The notes below the pieces were generated by a model. That model was not told where the DNA came from and did not search any database. It was given only the letters and a program-made list of their open reading frames with translations. The translations under genes and the position numbers were made by a program. A DNA stretch of 64,000 nt from Spartobacteria bacterium (lineage in GTDB: Bacteria; Verrucomicrobiota; Verrucomicrobiia; Chthoniobacterales; UBA10450), in contig PLCM01000018.1 of assembly GCA_003134765.1 (NCBI GenBank), positions 223,465 through 287,464 of the forward strand, given 5' to 3'. Numbering within the stretch: position 1 is the stretch's first letter; every line of letters starts with the position of its first letter. Positions 52,880 through 62,545 of the stretch are shown one piece after another.

Positions 52880-53031
52880 CTGTAGCCGCTCTGTAGCCGC
52901 TTCGCTGCCTGCCACGCCGCAGCCGTGCGAAGGCGGGTGCGAAGCGTCAGGGGGGGCGAGCAACGGTGCCTGTCCGGCGTCGCCCACCCGCCTTCGGTTG
53001 GCTCCGGCGTGGCAAGCAGGGCGACGGCTAA
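52880..53031. repeat. Long palindromic element, family C-related
   Basis: TAGCCGCTTCGCTGCCTGCC and CACGCCG at the left pair with CGGCGTGGCAAGCAGGGCGA and CGGCTA at the right, with a further inner pair (GAAGGCGGGTGCGAAGCG / CGCCCACCCGCCTTC). It fills the gap between two co-directional genes. Confidence 0.82.
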
Positions 53032-53055
53032 AGAAGGTTGCCCCGCTCCCGAAAT

Positions 53056-54627
53056 CTACTTCCGGTAGCTGCGAATTTCTTTGGCGTCTTTCGCGTAGGT
53101 TTCCGTCTTTTCGCGCGGGCCACCCCATTTGATCGTGACCGAAGCGCTCACGATATCGACGTGCGCGTCGTAGGTCCCGATGAGCTGGTGGCCCTGGCTG
53201 TCCGTGAAGTTCGAGGTCGGGTCGGCGACAAACAGATGGGCATAGCCGACATCGAGGTCCAGCCAATCACGCGGCGAATATTTGGCGCCGAAGGAGAGCC
53301 AATAGCGGTTGTTATCCGGAATGCGGGGCGTGCGAAGTTCCGCGCTCTGGATCGGCGTCTCATCATAGGCGAAGCCGGTGCGCAACGTCAGGTTCTTGCA
53401 AGCGTACCACTCAAACCCAATGGCGTACCGCATGGCATCGTCGTAATTGATGGTCAGCACGTTTGGGGGCGTGCCGGGATTGTCGAAAACGATCGGCACT
53501 TGCTGCAGCCGGCTCCAATGCGTCCAGGTGACGTCGCCCATCACGGCGAACTGCTTCGCGAAGCGCTGATAAATGCTGGCGTGTAAAATATCCGGCAGGT
53601 CCAGGTTCGCGCTCACGCCTTGATTGAAAAAGACATCCTGAAACGCGGTCGGACTTGGGAACTGCACCGGCGCACCCGGCGCGGTAATCAACGGAACGCG
53701 ACGAAATTCCGCGTTACCTTCGAGGGTATGATCGATCTTCGAGCGGTAGCTGAGGCCAATGCGGCCGTCCTGCAGAAAGCTGTCCTCACCTTCACCCATC
53801 TTTCGATATTCGAATAATCCGCCAACGGTAAAACCGAGCGCCCAATCGTCACCGGTAATTTCCGTCACGCCATCGAGGCCGCCGGGAACAAATCCAGCGG
53901 CGGTGTAAGCGGCGCGCGTCGCCGCGATGACGCCTGGAATCGCGGCCGCGGGAATCCCGCGGGCGGCAAGGATCGCGGGCAGCGCCCCGTAAAATTGCCC
54001 GAGCGGAGCCTGCGCCGCCAAACCAAAGTCGATCGCCTGCGTCAGCCGGGCCGAAGCGTATTGAATATCGAGACCGGCGCCGATCGAGAAGCGGTCCCAG
54101 CGCCAGGCGACCGTCGGCTGGATATCGAGCGTCAGAAGCTTCGTGCGCAACGCCGCGTAACGACCGACCCAACCCGGTGAATAATCAGTCTCCAATCCAA
54201 ACGGACTCGTGAGACCGAGTCCGATCGTGAGATCGCCGTAACTCGAATTGCGAAGAATCGGCTGCGACAAATACATGTTGCCAATGAGGTGGTTGACGCC
54301 GGCATTCCCGCCATTGTTTCCGAAAACCGGCAACCCGTCGAAGGGTGTGCCCGGCAGATTGTAGCGCGAGCCCTGGTTCGTAAATTCGTCCGATGGGATA
54401 ATCGCGTTGAGGCCCATCTGGAATTCGCCCTGGTCGAGCCGGGCGAGACCAGCTGGATTGTAGAAGAGGGTGGAGGCGTCTTCAGCACTGGCGGCGCCGC
54501 CGGCGAAGGCAACCCCGAGGCCGCTGACACTTTGTTCACTTAGAACAAAGCTGCCCGCTCGAGCGGCGAGGGGAAGGATTAACAGAACAAAACAGGAAAC
54601 GACGCGGAGGATGGTGGATTGGCGCAC
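53056..54627 (-). CDS. OmpP1/FadL/TodX family outer membrane transporter
   Basis: A 523-residue outer-membrane beta barrel for uptake of hydrophobic compounds such as long-chain fatty acids. The signal peptide is at 1-24 (VVSCFVLLILPLAARAG). The mature N-terminus with the hatch is typical: FVLSEQSVSGLGVAFAGGAASAEDASTLFYNPAGLA contains the NPAG motif (written across conserved blocks). Later strands include PFGLETDYSPGWVGRY and WRWDRFSIGAGLDIQY. An Ala/Pro-rich stretch near residues 215-250 is a long loop. The last ~20 residues after VTIKWG extend past the barrel, which is unusual for an outer-membrane C-terminus. Confidence 0.9.
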   Translation of the reverse strand: MRQSTILRVVSCFVLLILPLAARAGSFVLSEQSVSGLGVAFAGGAASAEDASTLFYNPAGLARLDQGEFQMGLNAIIPSDEFTNQGSRYNLPGTPFDGLPVFGNNGGNAGVNHLIGNMYLSQPILRNSSYGDLTIGLGLTSPFGLETDYSPGWVGRYAALRTKLLTLDIQPTVAWRWDRFSIGAGLDIQYASARLTQAIDFGLAAQAPLGQFYGALPAILAARGIPAAAIPGVIAATRAAYTAAGFVPGGLDGVTEITGDDWALGFTVGGLFEYRKMGEGEDSFLQDGRIGLSYRSKIDHTLEGNAEFRRVPLITAPGAPVQFPSPTAFQDVFFNQGVSANLDLPDILHASIYQRFAKQFAVMGDVTWTHWSRLQQVPIVFDNPGTPPNVLTINYDDAMRYAIGFEWYACKNLTLRTGFAYDETPIQSAELRTPRIPDNNRYWLSFGAKYSPRDWLDLDVGYAHLFVADPTSNFTDSQGHQLIGTYDAHVDIVSASVTIKWGGPREKTETYAKDAKEIRSYRK

Positions 54628-54689
54628 AGAAGCATCTGGCTATCCCTCTCCCTCGCCGAAGACAATCCTAAATTGCAAAAATTTGTCTC

Positions 54690-54760
54690 TGTAGCCGGGA
54701 TCGCTGATCCCGGCTGGGCTCCACGCGGGCCATGGACCAGGATCACCGATCCAGGCTGCA
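54690..54760. repeat. Palindromic element, family K
   Basis: TGTAGCCGGGATCGCTGATCC begins a perfect hairpin GCCGGGATC GCT GATCCCGGC (54694-54714); a diverged second copy (AGGATCACCGATCCAGGCTGC) follows. It lies between fadL-like and ligA genes. Confidence 0.8.
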
Positions 54761-54773
54761 AACATGCTCTTTT

Positions 54774-56822
<2,049 letters not shown>

Positions 56823-56856
56823 TTAGAATTAACCTGAAACGCCGATCGCCAGGCCT

Positions 56857-56968
56857 GGGGAGTGCACGCGTCTCGCGTGTTGGTTTTGGCGTCTCGCCAA
56901 AACAAGCTTTCAGAAAAGTTCGCGAACCCGAGACGGCTTCGCCAACACGCGAGACGCGTGCGCCCCCC
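56857..56968. repeat. Palindromic element, family I
   Basis: 27-bp arms (GGGGAGTGCACGCGTCTCGC... with its complement, two mismatches) enclose another perfect hairpin GTTTTGGCG TCT CGCCAAAAC (56883-56903). It lies in the 262-bp divergent gap between ligA and the kinase-MurQ gene; no promoter recognised. Confidence 0.9.
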
Positions 56969-57039
56969 AGATCCGCGGCCCGCGCCTTGCCCATAGCCTG
57001 AGCTTTCATATTTTCCCAGAGCAGCTAACCATTACCAAC

Positions 57040-58773
57040 GTGAGCGAGCGCATCCTCGGCGTGGAAGGCGGCGGCACCAAGACGGCATGGGTGCTCGTCG
57101 AACGGGACGCCGATTCGTTGCGCATCATCGATCAGGGGAATTTGCCGCCTTCGAATTTCCGTCTCGTCTCACCGGAACGCTTGCGAGCGATCTTCGAGCA
57201 GATGCCGCCGGAGACGGACCGGCTCGGAATGTTTCTGGCCGGGTGCGCTACGGAGGAAGATCGCAACCTCCTGAGGACGTTATGCGGCCAGGTTTGGCCC
57301 AACGCGAGGATCATCGCCGGGAGCGACCGCGATTCCGGTCTCGCCGCCGCGCTCGGCCGTGGAGACGGCATTGCCGTCAACGCCGGGACGGGCGCCTCCG
57401 TCACCGGCCGCCGCGGCGATCGAGTCGAGAAGGCAGGCGGCTGGGGACATATTTTGGGCGACGCGGGCGGCGGTTATTTCATCTCGCTCCAGGCGCTTCG
57501 TTTCATTTTGCGTGAATACGATCTCCACCGGGGCGAAGCCCAATTCACCGCCACGATCCTGCGCGCGCTCGGATTGAACAGCCGCGATGAACTTGTTCGC
57601 TGGGCCCAGACCGCGGACAAGATGGACGTCGCGGGACTCGCCCCGGTCGTTTTCGAATGCGCGATCAACGGCGACGAAAGCGTGATGAAGATCGTTGAGG
57701 AGGGTGCGGGTGTGCTGAGCGAATACACCGCCGCGGTGGCGACGCGCCTCGGCCTGCTGGCGCCGAAGGTGATTTTGCTCGGTGGTCTTTTCCAACGCGA
57801 CGGCGTCTACGTGCACGCCTTTCGCAGGAAGATAAAAAAAAACCTTTCCGATGCGCGGGTTTCGATGAGCGAACAATCACTTGAACTGGGAGCAGCGTGG
57901 CTTGCGTCGCAAATGGAGGAACGCGCCCCGGTGACGATCCCAGCGACCGAAGCCGAGACGGCGAACCTTGCCCGGGCGTCGACCGAGCAGCGCAATCCGC
58001 GCTCCGAAACACTGGAAAAGCTCAGCGCTCCGGAATTGGTGGAGCTTTTCGTCCAGGAGGAAAGCTTCGTCCAGGAGGCGTTGCGCAAAGAAACCGCTTC
58101 GCTGGGGCGCGCGATCGAAATGGTAACGAAATCGCTGCGCCAGGGCGGCCGTTTGTTTTACGTCGGCGCCGGGACGAGTGGACGCCTCGGGGTGCTCGAC
58201 GCGAGCGAGATTCCGCCCACGTTCGGCGCCAGGCCCGATAAGGTGCAGGGGATTATCGCCGGCGGCGTCACCGCGCTCTCGCGGAGTGTTGAGGGCGCGG
58301 AAGACGAGCGGGGCAGTGGCGCGCTCGCGATCGAGGAGCGGGGTGTGGGGAATGCGGACATCGTCTGCGGAATCACGGCAAGCGGACGGGCGCCGTTCGT
58401 TCTCGGTGCGCTCGGCGAAGCGAAGAAACGCGGGGCCCGGACAATCCTGCTTACCTGCAATCCGGAACGCGATCGATTCGAGGGGTCCGACTTGGAAATC
58501 GATCTCCCGACCGGCCCCGAATTGTTGACCGGCTCCACGCGTTTGAAAGCCGGGACGGCGACGAAGGTTGCACTGAATGTCATCAGCACGGGCGCCATGG
58601 TCGCGCTCGGAAAAGTGCGCGGGAACCTGATGATCGACCTGACCATTTCGAACACGAAGTTGCGCGATCGCGCTGTTCGTCTGGTCGCGGTGCTGGCCAA
58701 ATGCGATTCGAACGAAGCCGCGCAGCGACTGGAACTCCACGGCTGGAACGTGCGCGCGGCGTTGGAAGAATAG
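57040..58773 (+). CDS. murQ: Fusion of BadF-type amino-sugar kinase and MurNAc-6-P etherase (MurQ)
   Basis: A 577-residue two-domain protein. Residues 1-295 are a BadF/BadG/BcrA-type sugar kinase of the GlcNAc kinase group: ILGVEGGGTKTAWVLVE, NAGTGASVTGRRGD, GGWGHILGDAGGGYFIS and VILLGGLF. Residues ~315-577 are the SIS-fold etherase MurQ: GGRLFYVGAGTSGRLGVLDA, EIPPTFGARPD, GITASGRAPFVLGAL and STRLKAGTATK. Together they would phosphorylate an amino sugar (MurNAc or GlcNAc) and release GlcNAc-6-P from MurNAc-6-P, which NagA at 30.5 kb can deacetylate. The start is GTG 57040. Both active sites look intact. Confidence 0.92.
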   Translation: MSERILGVEGGGTKTAWVLVERDADSLRIIDQGNLPPSNFRLVSPERLRAIFEQMPPETDRLGMFLAGCATEEDRNLLRTLCGQVWPNARIIAGSDRDSGLAAALGRGDGIAVNAGTGASVTGRRGDRVEKAGGWGHILGDAGGGYFISLQALRFILREYDLHRGEAQFTATILRALGLNSRDELVRWAQTADKMDVAGLAPVVFECAINGDESVMKIVEEGAGVLSEYTAAVATRLGLLAPKVILLGGLFQRDGVYVHAFRRKIKKNLSDARVSMSEQSLELGAAWLASQMEERAPVTIPATEAETANLARASTEQRNPRSETLEKLSAPELVELFVQEESFVQEALRKETASLGRAIEMVTKSLRQGGRLFYVGAGTSGRLGVLDASEIPPTFGARPDKVQGIIAGGVTALSRSVEGAEDERGSGALAIEERGVGNADIVCGITASGRAPFVLGALGEAKKRGARTILLTCNPERDRFEGSDLEIDLPTGPELLTGSTRLKAGTATKVALNVISTGAMVALGKVRGNLMIDLTISNTKLRDRAVRLVAVLAKCDSNEAAQRLELHGWNVRAALEE

Positions 58774-58781
58774 GAAGATCC

Positions 58782-58861
58782 TGGAGACGGCCTGCCCTCA
58801 GGCCGTTGAGAGAAATCCTTGCACCGCGCTCGCTCTCCGGCCCGAGGGCGTGTCGGCTCCA
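58782..58861. repeat. Palindromic element, family D
   Basis: TGGAGACGGCCTGCCCTCAGG (with CCGTTGAG) at the left and GAGGGCGTGTCGGCTCCA at the right, between converging genes. Confidence 0.87.
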
Positions 58862-58864
58862 AAG

Positions 58865-59353
58865 CTATCGCTGGGCGATCCGCTGTGACCGATGACGGCG
58901 GTGAAGCTTCGCCACTTCACGATGCGACGTGTGCTTCCGATTCCGCAGCTGCGCTGTCCGATGGTGGTGATGCCTTATCGGTTGGATGGTCTTGCTGTCA
59001 TCGGTCTGGGTGGAATCGCTCGGCGCGGGCGCGCAATCGTTGAAGTCGTCGCCCACGCGATAACGCGCGAACACTTCCGGCGTCACCATCCGCGAGCAGA
59101 TATGGCCGCTGTGGTAGCGCAGGACAAAGCTATAAAGACCTGCCTCCTCCGTGGTCCAATATTCGCGTGGCGGGACCAGGATCGGCCGCCGCGAGGTCCC
59201 GGTCGGTCCGCGAAAAACAAAGGCGTGAATTCCCTGGCAGTCGAGTACCGCCGTGTCGGGCACCTCCCGCGACTTCTTCTCCACGACGACAGCGGCGAAA
59301 GCCCCGCCGGCGAGGGCGACTCCTAGAAAAAAGGTGAGAAGTTTGGAACGCAT
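58865..59353 (-). CDS. Hypothetical exported protein with His/Arg-rich C-terminus
   Basis: A 162-residue protein I do not recognise. MRSKLLTFFLGVALAGGAFA is a signal peptide or anchor, which favours ATG 59353 over ATG 59374. The middle contains two Cys (LDCQGIHAFVFRG, HICSRM) and looks beta-rich (YSFVLRYHSGH). The last 40 residues are strongly basic with HHHH and many Arg, and could bind metal or nucleic acid, or be a frame-shifted tail. The gene ends 3 bp from a palindrome. There is no operon partner. Confidence 0.5.
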   Translation of the reverse strand: MRSKLLTFFLGVALAGGAFAAVVVEKKSREVPDTAVLDCQGIHAFVFRGPTGTSRRPILVPPREYWTTEEAGLYSFVLRYHSGHICSRMVTPEVFARYRVGDDFNDCAPAPSDSTQTDDSKTIQPIRHHHHRTAQLRNRKHTSHREVAKLHRRHRSQRIAQR

Positions 59354-59437
59354 GGATTTGGTTTGAAGGAACACGGGCGTTCTAATCTTTTCGAATCGAA
59401 GCGGCCAGCAATTTTTTCGGATCAGGCCAACCTCACT

Positions 59438-59521
59438 GTCATTCCGAGCGTTAGTCGAGGAATCCCGAGTTGGAATCTTCCAGGTAGCTTCACGGGATCC
59501 CTCGACTCCGCTCGGGATGAC
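59438..59521. repeat. Palindromic element, family J
   Basis: GTCATTCCGAGCGTTAGTCG and AGGAATCCCGAG at the left; GGGATCCCTCGACTCCGCTC and GGGATGAC at the right, in the divergent gap 59354-59674. The rest of that 321-bp gap has no recognised feature apart from the Shine-Dalgarno (AAAAGGA) before 59675. Confidence 0.85.
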
Positions 59522-59674
59522 CTGCTAACTTGCTGCCCGCGACAGCGATCGCGAGTTTCTGGAGGAGAGCCCGTTGGCGCACGCTTCAAATTTCCGAAGG
59601 AATTACAAAAATCTTTAAGCGCAACCGCGTCCCCACGCGCGAAGAAAAGTAAACCAACTCAAAAGGAAAAATAT

Positions 59675-59821
59675 ATGCTTTGGACTATCTTCGTTGTGCT
59701 TCTGATTCTCTGGCTCCTCGGTTTCATCGGTCACGTTGGTGGCGCGCTGATTCATCTTCTGCTCGTCATCGCGGTTGTCGTCCTGATTGTGAATCTGATC
59801 AGCGGACGGCGGACGCTCTAA
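59675..59821 (+). CDS. Lmo0937-type small membrane protein
   Basis: A 48-residue membrane protein with two hydrophobic stretches around a Gly-rich turn (MLWTIFVVLLILWLLGFIGH, then HLLLVIAVVVLIVNLI) and a basic end (SGRRTL). This is the pattern of the small Lmo0937 family, often stress-induced, of unknown function. The start is supported by AAAAGGA nine bases upstream; the frame is open upstream but non-homologous. It is co-directional with the DUF3185 gene 13 bp later. Confidence 0.8.
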   Translation: MLWTIFVVLLILWLLGFIGHVGGALIHLLLVIAVVVLIVNLISGRRTL

Positions 59822-59834
59822 CGCTCCCGCCTTC

Positions 59835-60056
59835 GTGAAACCCGCAGGAATTGTCGGGATCATTCTGATCGCGATCGGCATCATCGCGCTCGCTTACGGC
59901 GGCTTCAGTTACACGAAGCGCGAGAAGATCATCGACGCCGGTCCGCTCCAGGTAAGCGCGGACCGGGAGAAGACGATTCCGTTTCCACCGATTCTCGGCG
60001 GTATCTGCCTGGTTGGCGGTATTATTTTAGTGCTGGCCGGGAACAGGAAGGCGTAG
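59835..60056 (+). CDS. DUF3185 family small membrane protein
   Basis: A 73-residue protein with two transmembrane helices (GIVGIILIAIGIIALAYGGF and PILGGICLVGGIILVLAG) joined by a soluble loop containing YTKREKIIDAGPLQV. This matches the DUF3185 family, whose role is not known. The start is GTG 59835. It likely forms a unit with the Lmo0937-type gene. Confidence 0.82.
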   Translation: MKPAGIVGIILIAIGIIALAYGGFSYTKREKIIDAGPLQVSADREKTIPFPPILGGICLVGGIILVLAGNRKA

Positions 60057-60061
60057 GTGAT

Positions 60062-60138
60062 TTGGAGCCGGCACGCCCTGGTGCCGAGGCGTGGAATCTT
60101 GGTTTTTTCTCAACGGCCTGAGGGCAGGCCGTCTCCAA
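60062..60138. repeat. Palindromic element, family D
   Basis: TTGGAGCCGGCACGCCCTGG at the left; TCAACGGCCTGAGGGCAGGC and CGTCTCCAA at the right. It begins 5 bp after the DUF3185 stop. Confidence 0.88.
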
Positions 60139-60171
60139 TTCTCTTTCCGATCCGCCGGCAGGCGTGATTGA

Positions 60172-61521
60172 ATGCCGCCGATGCGCGCGGCGGATCGGTC
60201 CGGAACTCGCTGGCTTCTGGCGGAGCTTCCTGAGCTCGTGGCAGGTGGCATCATCAGCGCTGATTCGGCCGAGGCGCTGCGCCGCCATTATTCCACCACG
60301 CTACCAACCGAACCGCGCCGGATTGGGTTTGTTCTGTCAGCCATCCTCGGTTCGCTGCTGATCGGCGCCGGAATCATTCTCCTCGTCGCGCACAACTGGG
60401 ATTTCCTCAGCCGACCGGTCCGCTGCGCGATTTCGTTTGGGCCGCTGGTCCTGAGCCAGGCGCTCGCCATCTTTGTCTTGCTCCGCCGAAATGAATCCGC
60501 GCCGTGGCGGGAAAGCGCCGCCATCCTCAATGTCGCCGCGATCGGGACCGCCATCGCGCTCGTCAGCCAGACCTACCAGATTCAGGGTGATTTCGCCCGG
60601 TTCATTCTTGTCTGGATGCTGCTCGCGTTGCCCATCGTCTATCTTTTTAGAACGAACGTCGGTCTCGCGATCTATTTTGTCGGCGCCACCGTCTGGGTTG
60701 TCTCGTCGAAGACTGGCGATTTCTTCGGGGTCCGGCCTAACGATCTCTGGGTCTGGGCGCTTTTGCTCCTCGGCGTTCCTGCGTTCATCGCGCGTTTGCG
60801 GCAGGATCGGTTTGGCTTCGGAATGCTCCTCGTCATGACGGCGCTCGCCGTCGCCACGGCCTTCTCGTTAGGCCAAACGGACGAAATCGGCGCCCAATCC
60901 TTTTGGCGCTGTTCCTTTGCCGCTTTCTGGACGGTTGTGTATTTGGTCGGGGCCGCGCCCTTCAGGGATTGGCGGACGATTCGTCCCCATCCGTTCGTGG
61001 CCGCGGGCTGGATCGGCATTCTCTCGCTCGCGATCTTCCTGAGCTTCCAGGACACCTGGCGAACCCGCCAATGGCAGAACGCGGTCTACCTGGTCCCGCG
61101 CCATTATCCCGACGTGCTGGCGGCGGGCATTCAGGTCGCGTGGATCCTGGCCGCGCTCTTGTTCGCGACTTGCGCGCTTTGGAGGGCAGACCGCACCCGG
61201 GTGAATTTTGCGCCCGCCGGCCTCGCGCCCATCGCGCTCGTCGCGTGGGGGATCGCGAAGCGGACCGGAAATCCGCTCATTCCTTCGCTTTTGCTGAATT
61301 TTTTCACGTTCGTGCTCGGGATCTTCACCCTGCTTCGCGGCATTCGGGCCGGGCGGGTCTTCGAAGCAAATCTTGGCATGCTCGTCATCGCGATCCTCGC
61401 TGTCGCGCGATTTTTCGATAGCGACTTCGAATTCGTTCTGCGCGGCATCGCCTTCATCGCGATCGGTCTCGGTTTTCTGGTAACCAATCTCGTCGTGCTC
61501 AAACGGAGAGTGCGCGCGTGA
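60172..61521 (+). CDS. DUF2157 domain membrane protein
   Basis: A 449-residue polytopic protein. The DUF2157 domain is at the N-terminus (LVAGGIISADSAEALRRHY, then FVLSAILGSLLIGAGIILLV and AHNWDFLSRPVR). The whole protein has about 12 hydrophobic segments. The family has no known function and regularly occurs next to GDYXXLXY proteins, as here, with a 4-bp overlap. ATG 60172 and the nearby ATG 60181 are both possible starts. Confidence 0.88.
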   Translation: MPPMRAADRSGTRWLLAELPELVAGGIISADSAEALRRHYSTTLPTEPRRIGFVLSAILGSLLIGAGIILLVAHNWDFLSRPVRCAISFGPLVLSQALAIFVLLRRNESAPWRESAAILNVAAIGTAIALVSQTYQIQGDFARFILVWMLLALPIVYLFRTNVGLAIYFVGATVWVVSSKTGDFFGVRPNDLWVWALLLLGVPAFIARLRQDRFGFGMLLVMTALAVATAFSLGQTDEIGAQSFWRCSFAAFWTVVYLVGAAPFRDWRTIRPHPFVAAGWIGILSLAIFLSFQDTWRTRQWQNAVYLVPRHYPDVLAAGIQVAWILAALLFATCALWRADRTRVNFAPAGLAPIALVAWGIAKRTGNPLIPSLLLNFFTFVLGIFTLLRGIRAGRVFEANLGMLVIAILAVARFFDSDFEFVLRGIAFIAIGLGFLVTNLVVLKRRVRA

Positions 61522-62063
61522 AACATTGGCGGCTTCCGGTCTTTGCCTTCGTTGCTTTCGCGCAACTGGCGGCGCCGGCGTCGTTGATCTGGAAACGCGA
61601 GCAAACGTTGCGGCACGGTCGCGTCTGGAAGTTGCGGACCGCGCCGGTGGATCCGGTCGATGCTTTTCGCGGCCGTTACGTGGCGCTTGAGTTCGAAGCG
61701 GAAGGCCAGGAGATTTCGCCGCCACCCAACGCCAGCTACCAGCAGGCGGTTTTCGCGACCTTGCGGGAGAACGCCGAAGGCTTTGCCGAGATCGATCAGG
61801 TTTTGGCGAGCCGGCCCGGGGGCGATGATTTTTTCGAAGCACAGCTGAGAGGGAAAACGGTTTCGCTCCCCTTCGACAAATACTGGGTGACCGAGCGCGA
61901 CGCTCCTGCCGCCGAGGCTGCTTATCGCGCCCAAAGCGGGCGCGACAAACGAAACGCGTTCGTGACGGTGCGCGTCTTCCGGGGCGACGCCGCGCTCGAG
62001 CAGCTTTATCTCGACGGCTTGCCCCTCGGCGAATACCTGCGCGCGAATAGCGGCCAGAAGTAG
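61518..62063 (+). CDS. GDYXXLXY domain protein
   Basis: A 181-residue exported or anchored protein (N-terminal hydrophobic segment WRLPVFAFVAFAQLAAPASL). The family motif is present as FRGRYVALEFE (G-x-Y-x-x-L-x-F/Y form). A second conserved region is KYWVTERDAPAAEAAY, and the end is GLPLGEYLRAN. It is translationally coupled to the DUF2157 gene by an ATGA overlap, and the pair presumably forms one membrane unit. A diverged copy of the last ~30 bases of the gene is found 287 bp downstream. Confidence 0.87.
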   Translation: MKHWRLPVFAFVAFAQLAAPASLIWKREQTLRHGRVWKLRTAPVDPVDAFRGRYVALEFEAEGQEISPPPNASYQQAVFATLRENAEGFAEIDQVLASRPGGDDFFEAQLRGKTVSLPFDKYWVTERDAPAAEAAYRAQSGRDKRNAFVTVRVFRGDAALEQLYLDGLPLGEYLRANSGQK

Positions 62064-62067
62064 AACG

Positions 62068-62248
62068 TGTCATCCCGAGGCTGGCGAAGCGCGAGCCTGC
62101 CCTGAGCGAAGCCGAAGGGAGGGACCTCCCAAGCGCTCAATCGCTTCCGCGCAACAACGGGCGTATTCCGTCAGGGTGCGCCTGATGTTTCGCGATAGCG
62201 CAATTGCAACTGCGAGGTCCCTCGCCGTCTGCGCGGCTCGGGATGACA
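62068..62248. repeat. Nested palindromic element, family F (long form, copy 1)
   Basis: 181 bp with ends TGTCATCCCGAG / CTCGGGATGACA and inner GGGACCTC / GAGGTCCC. Compared with 39448-39605 it has an extra left-hand segment (CTGCCCTGAGCGAAGCCGAA). The gap 62064-62545 contains only this and its copy. Confidence 0.9.
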
Positions 62249-62354
62249 TGCTTTTGCCGATGTCTCGGAAGCTCCAACTTCCTCATCGTCCCGAGCAGAG
62301 CGTCAAAGAACAGATTGTAATACCTGCGCGCGCACACGGCGCCGAAGTAGAACG

Positions 62355-62537
62355 TGTCATCCCGAGGCTGGCGAAGCGCGAGCCTGCCCTGAGCGAAGCC
62401 GAAGGGAGGGACCTCCCAGGCGCTCAATCGCTTCCGCGCAACAACGGGCGTATTCCGTCAGGGTGCGCCTGATGTTTCGCGGTAGCCGCAAATTGCAACT
62501 GCGAGGTCCCTCGCCGTCTGCGCGGCTCGGGATGACA
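62355..62537. repeat. Nested palindromic element, family F (long form, copy 2)
   Basis: Offset 287 bp from copy 1 and nearly identical, preceded by a diverged copy of the end of the upstream gene (62319-62354). It ends 8 bp before the protease stop codon. Confidence 0.9.
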
Positions 62538-62545
62538 CGTTCTAT

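Noticed and set aside
60868-62073. Minus-strand open frame of 401 codons opposite DUF2157 and GDYXXLXY genes
   Set aside because: Extremely Arg/Pro-rich and antisense to two well-supported coupled genes.
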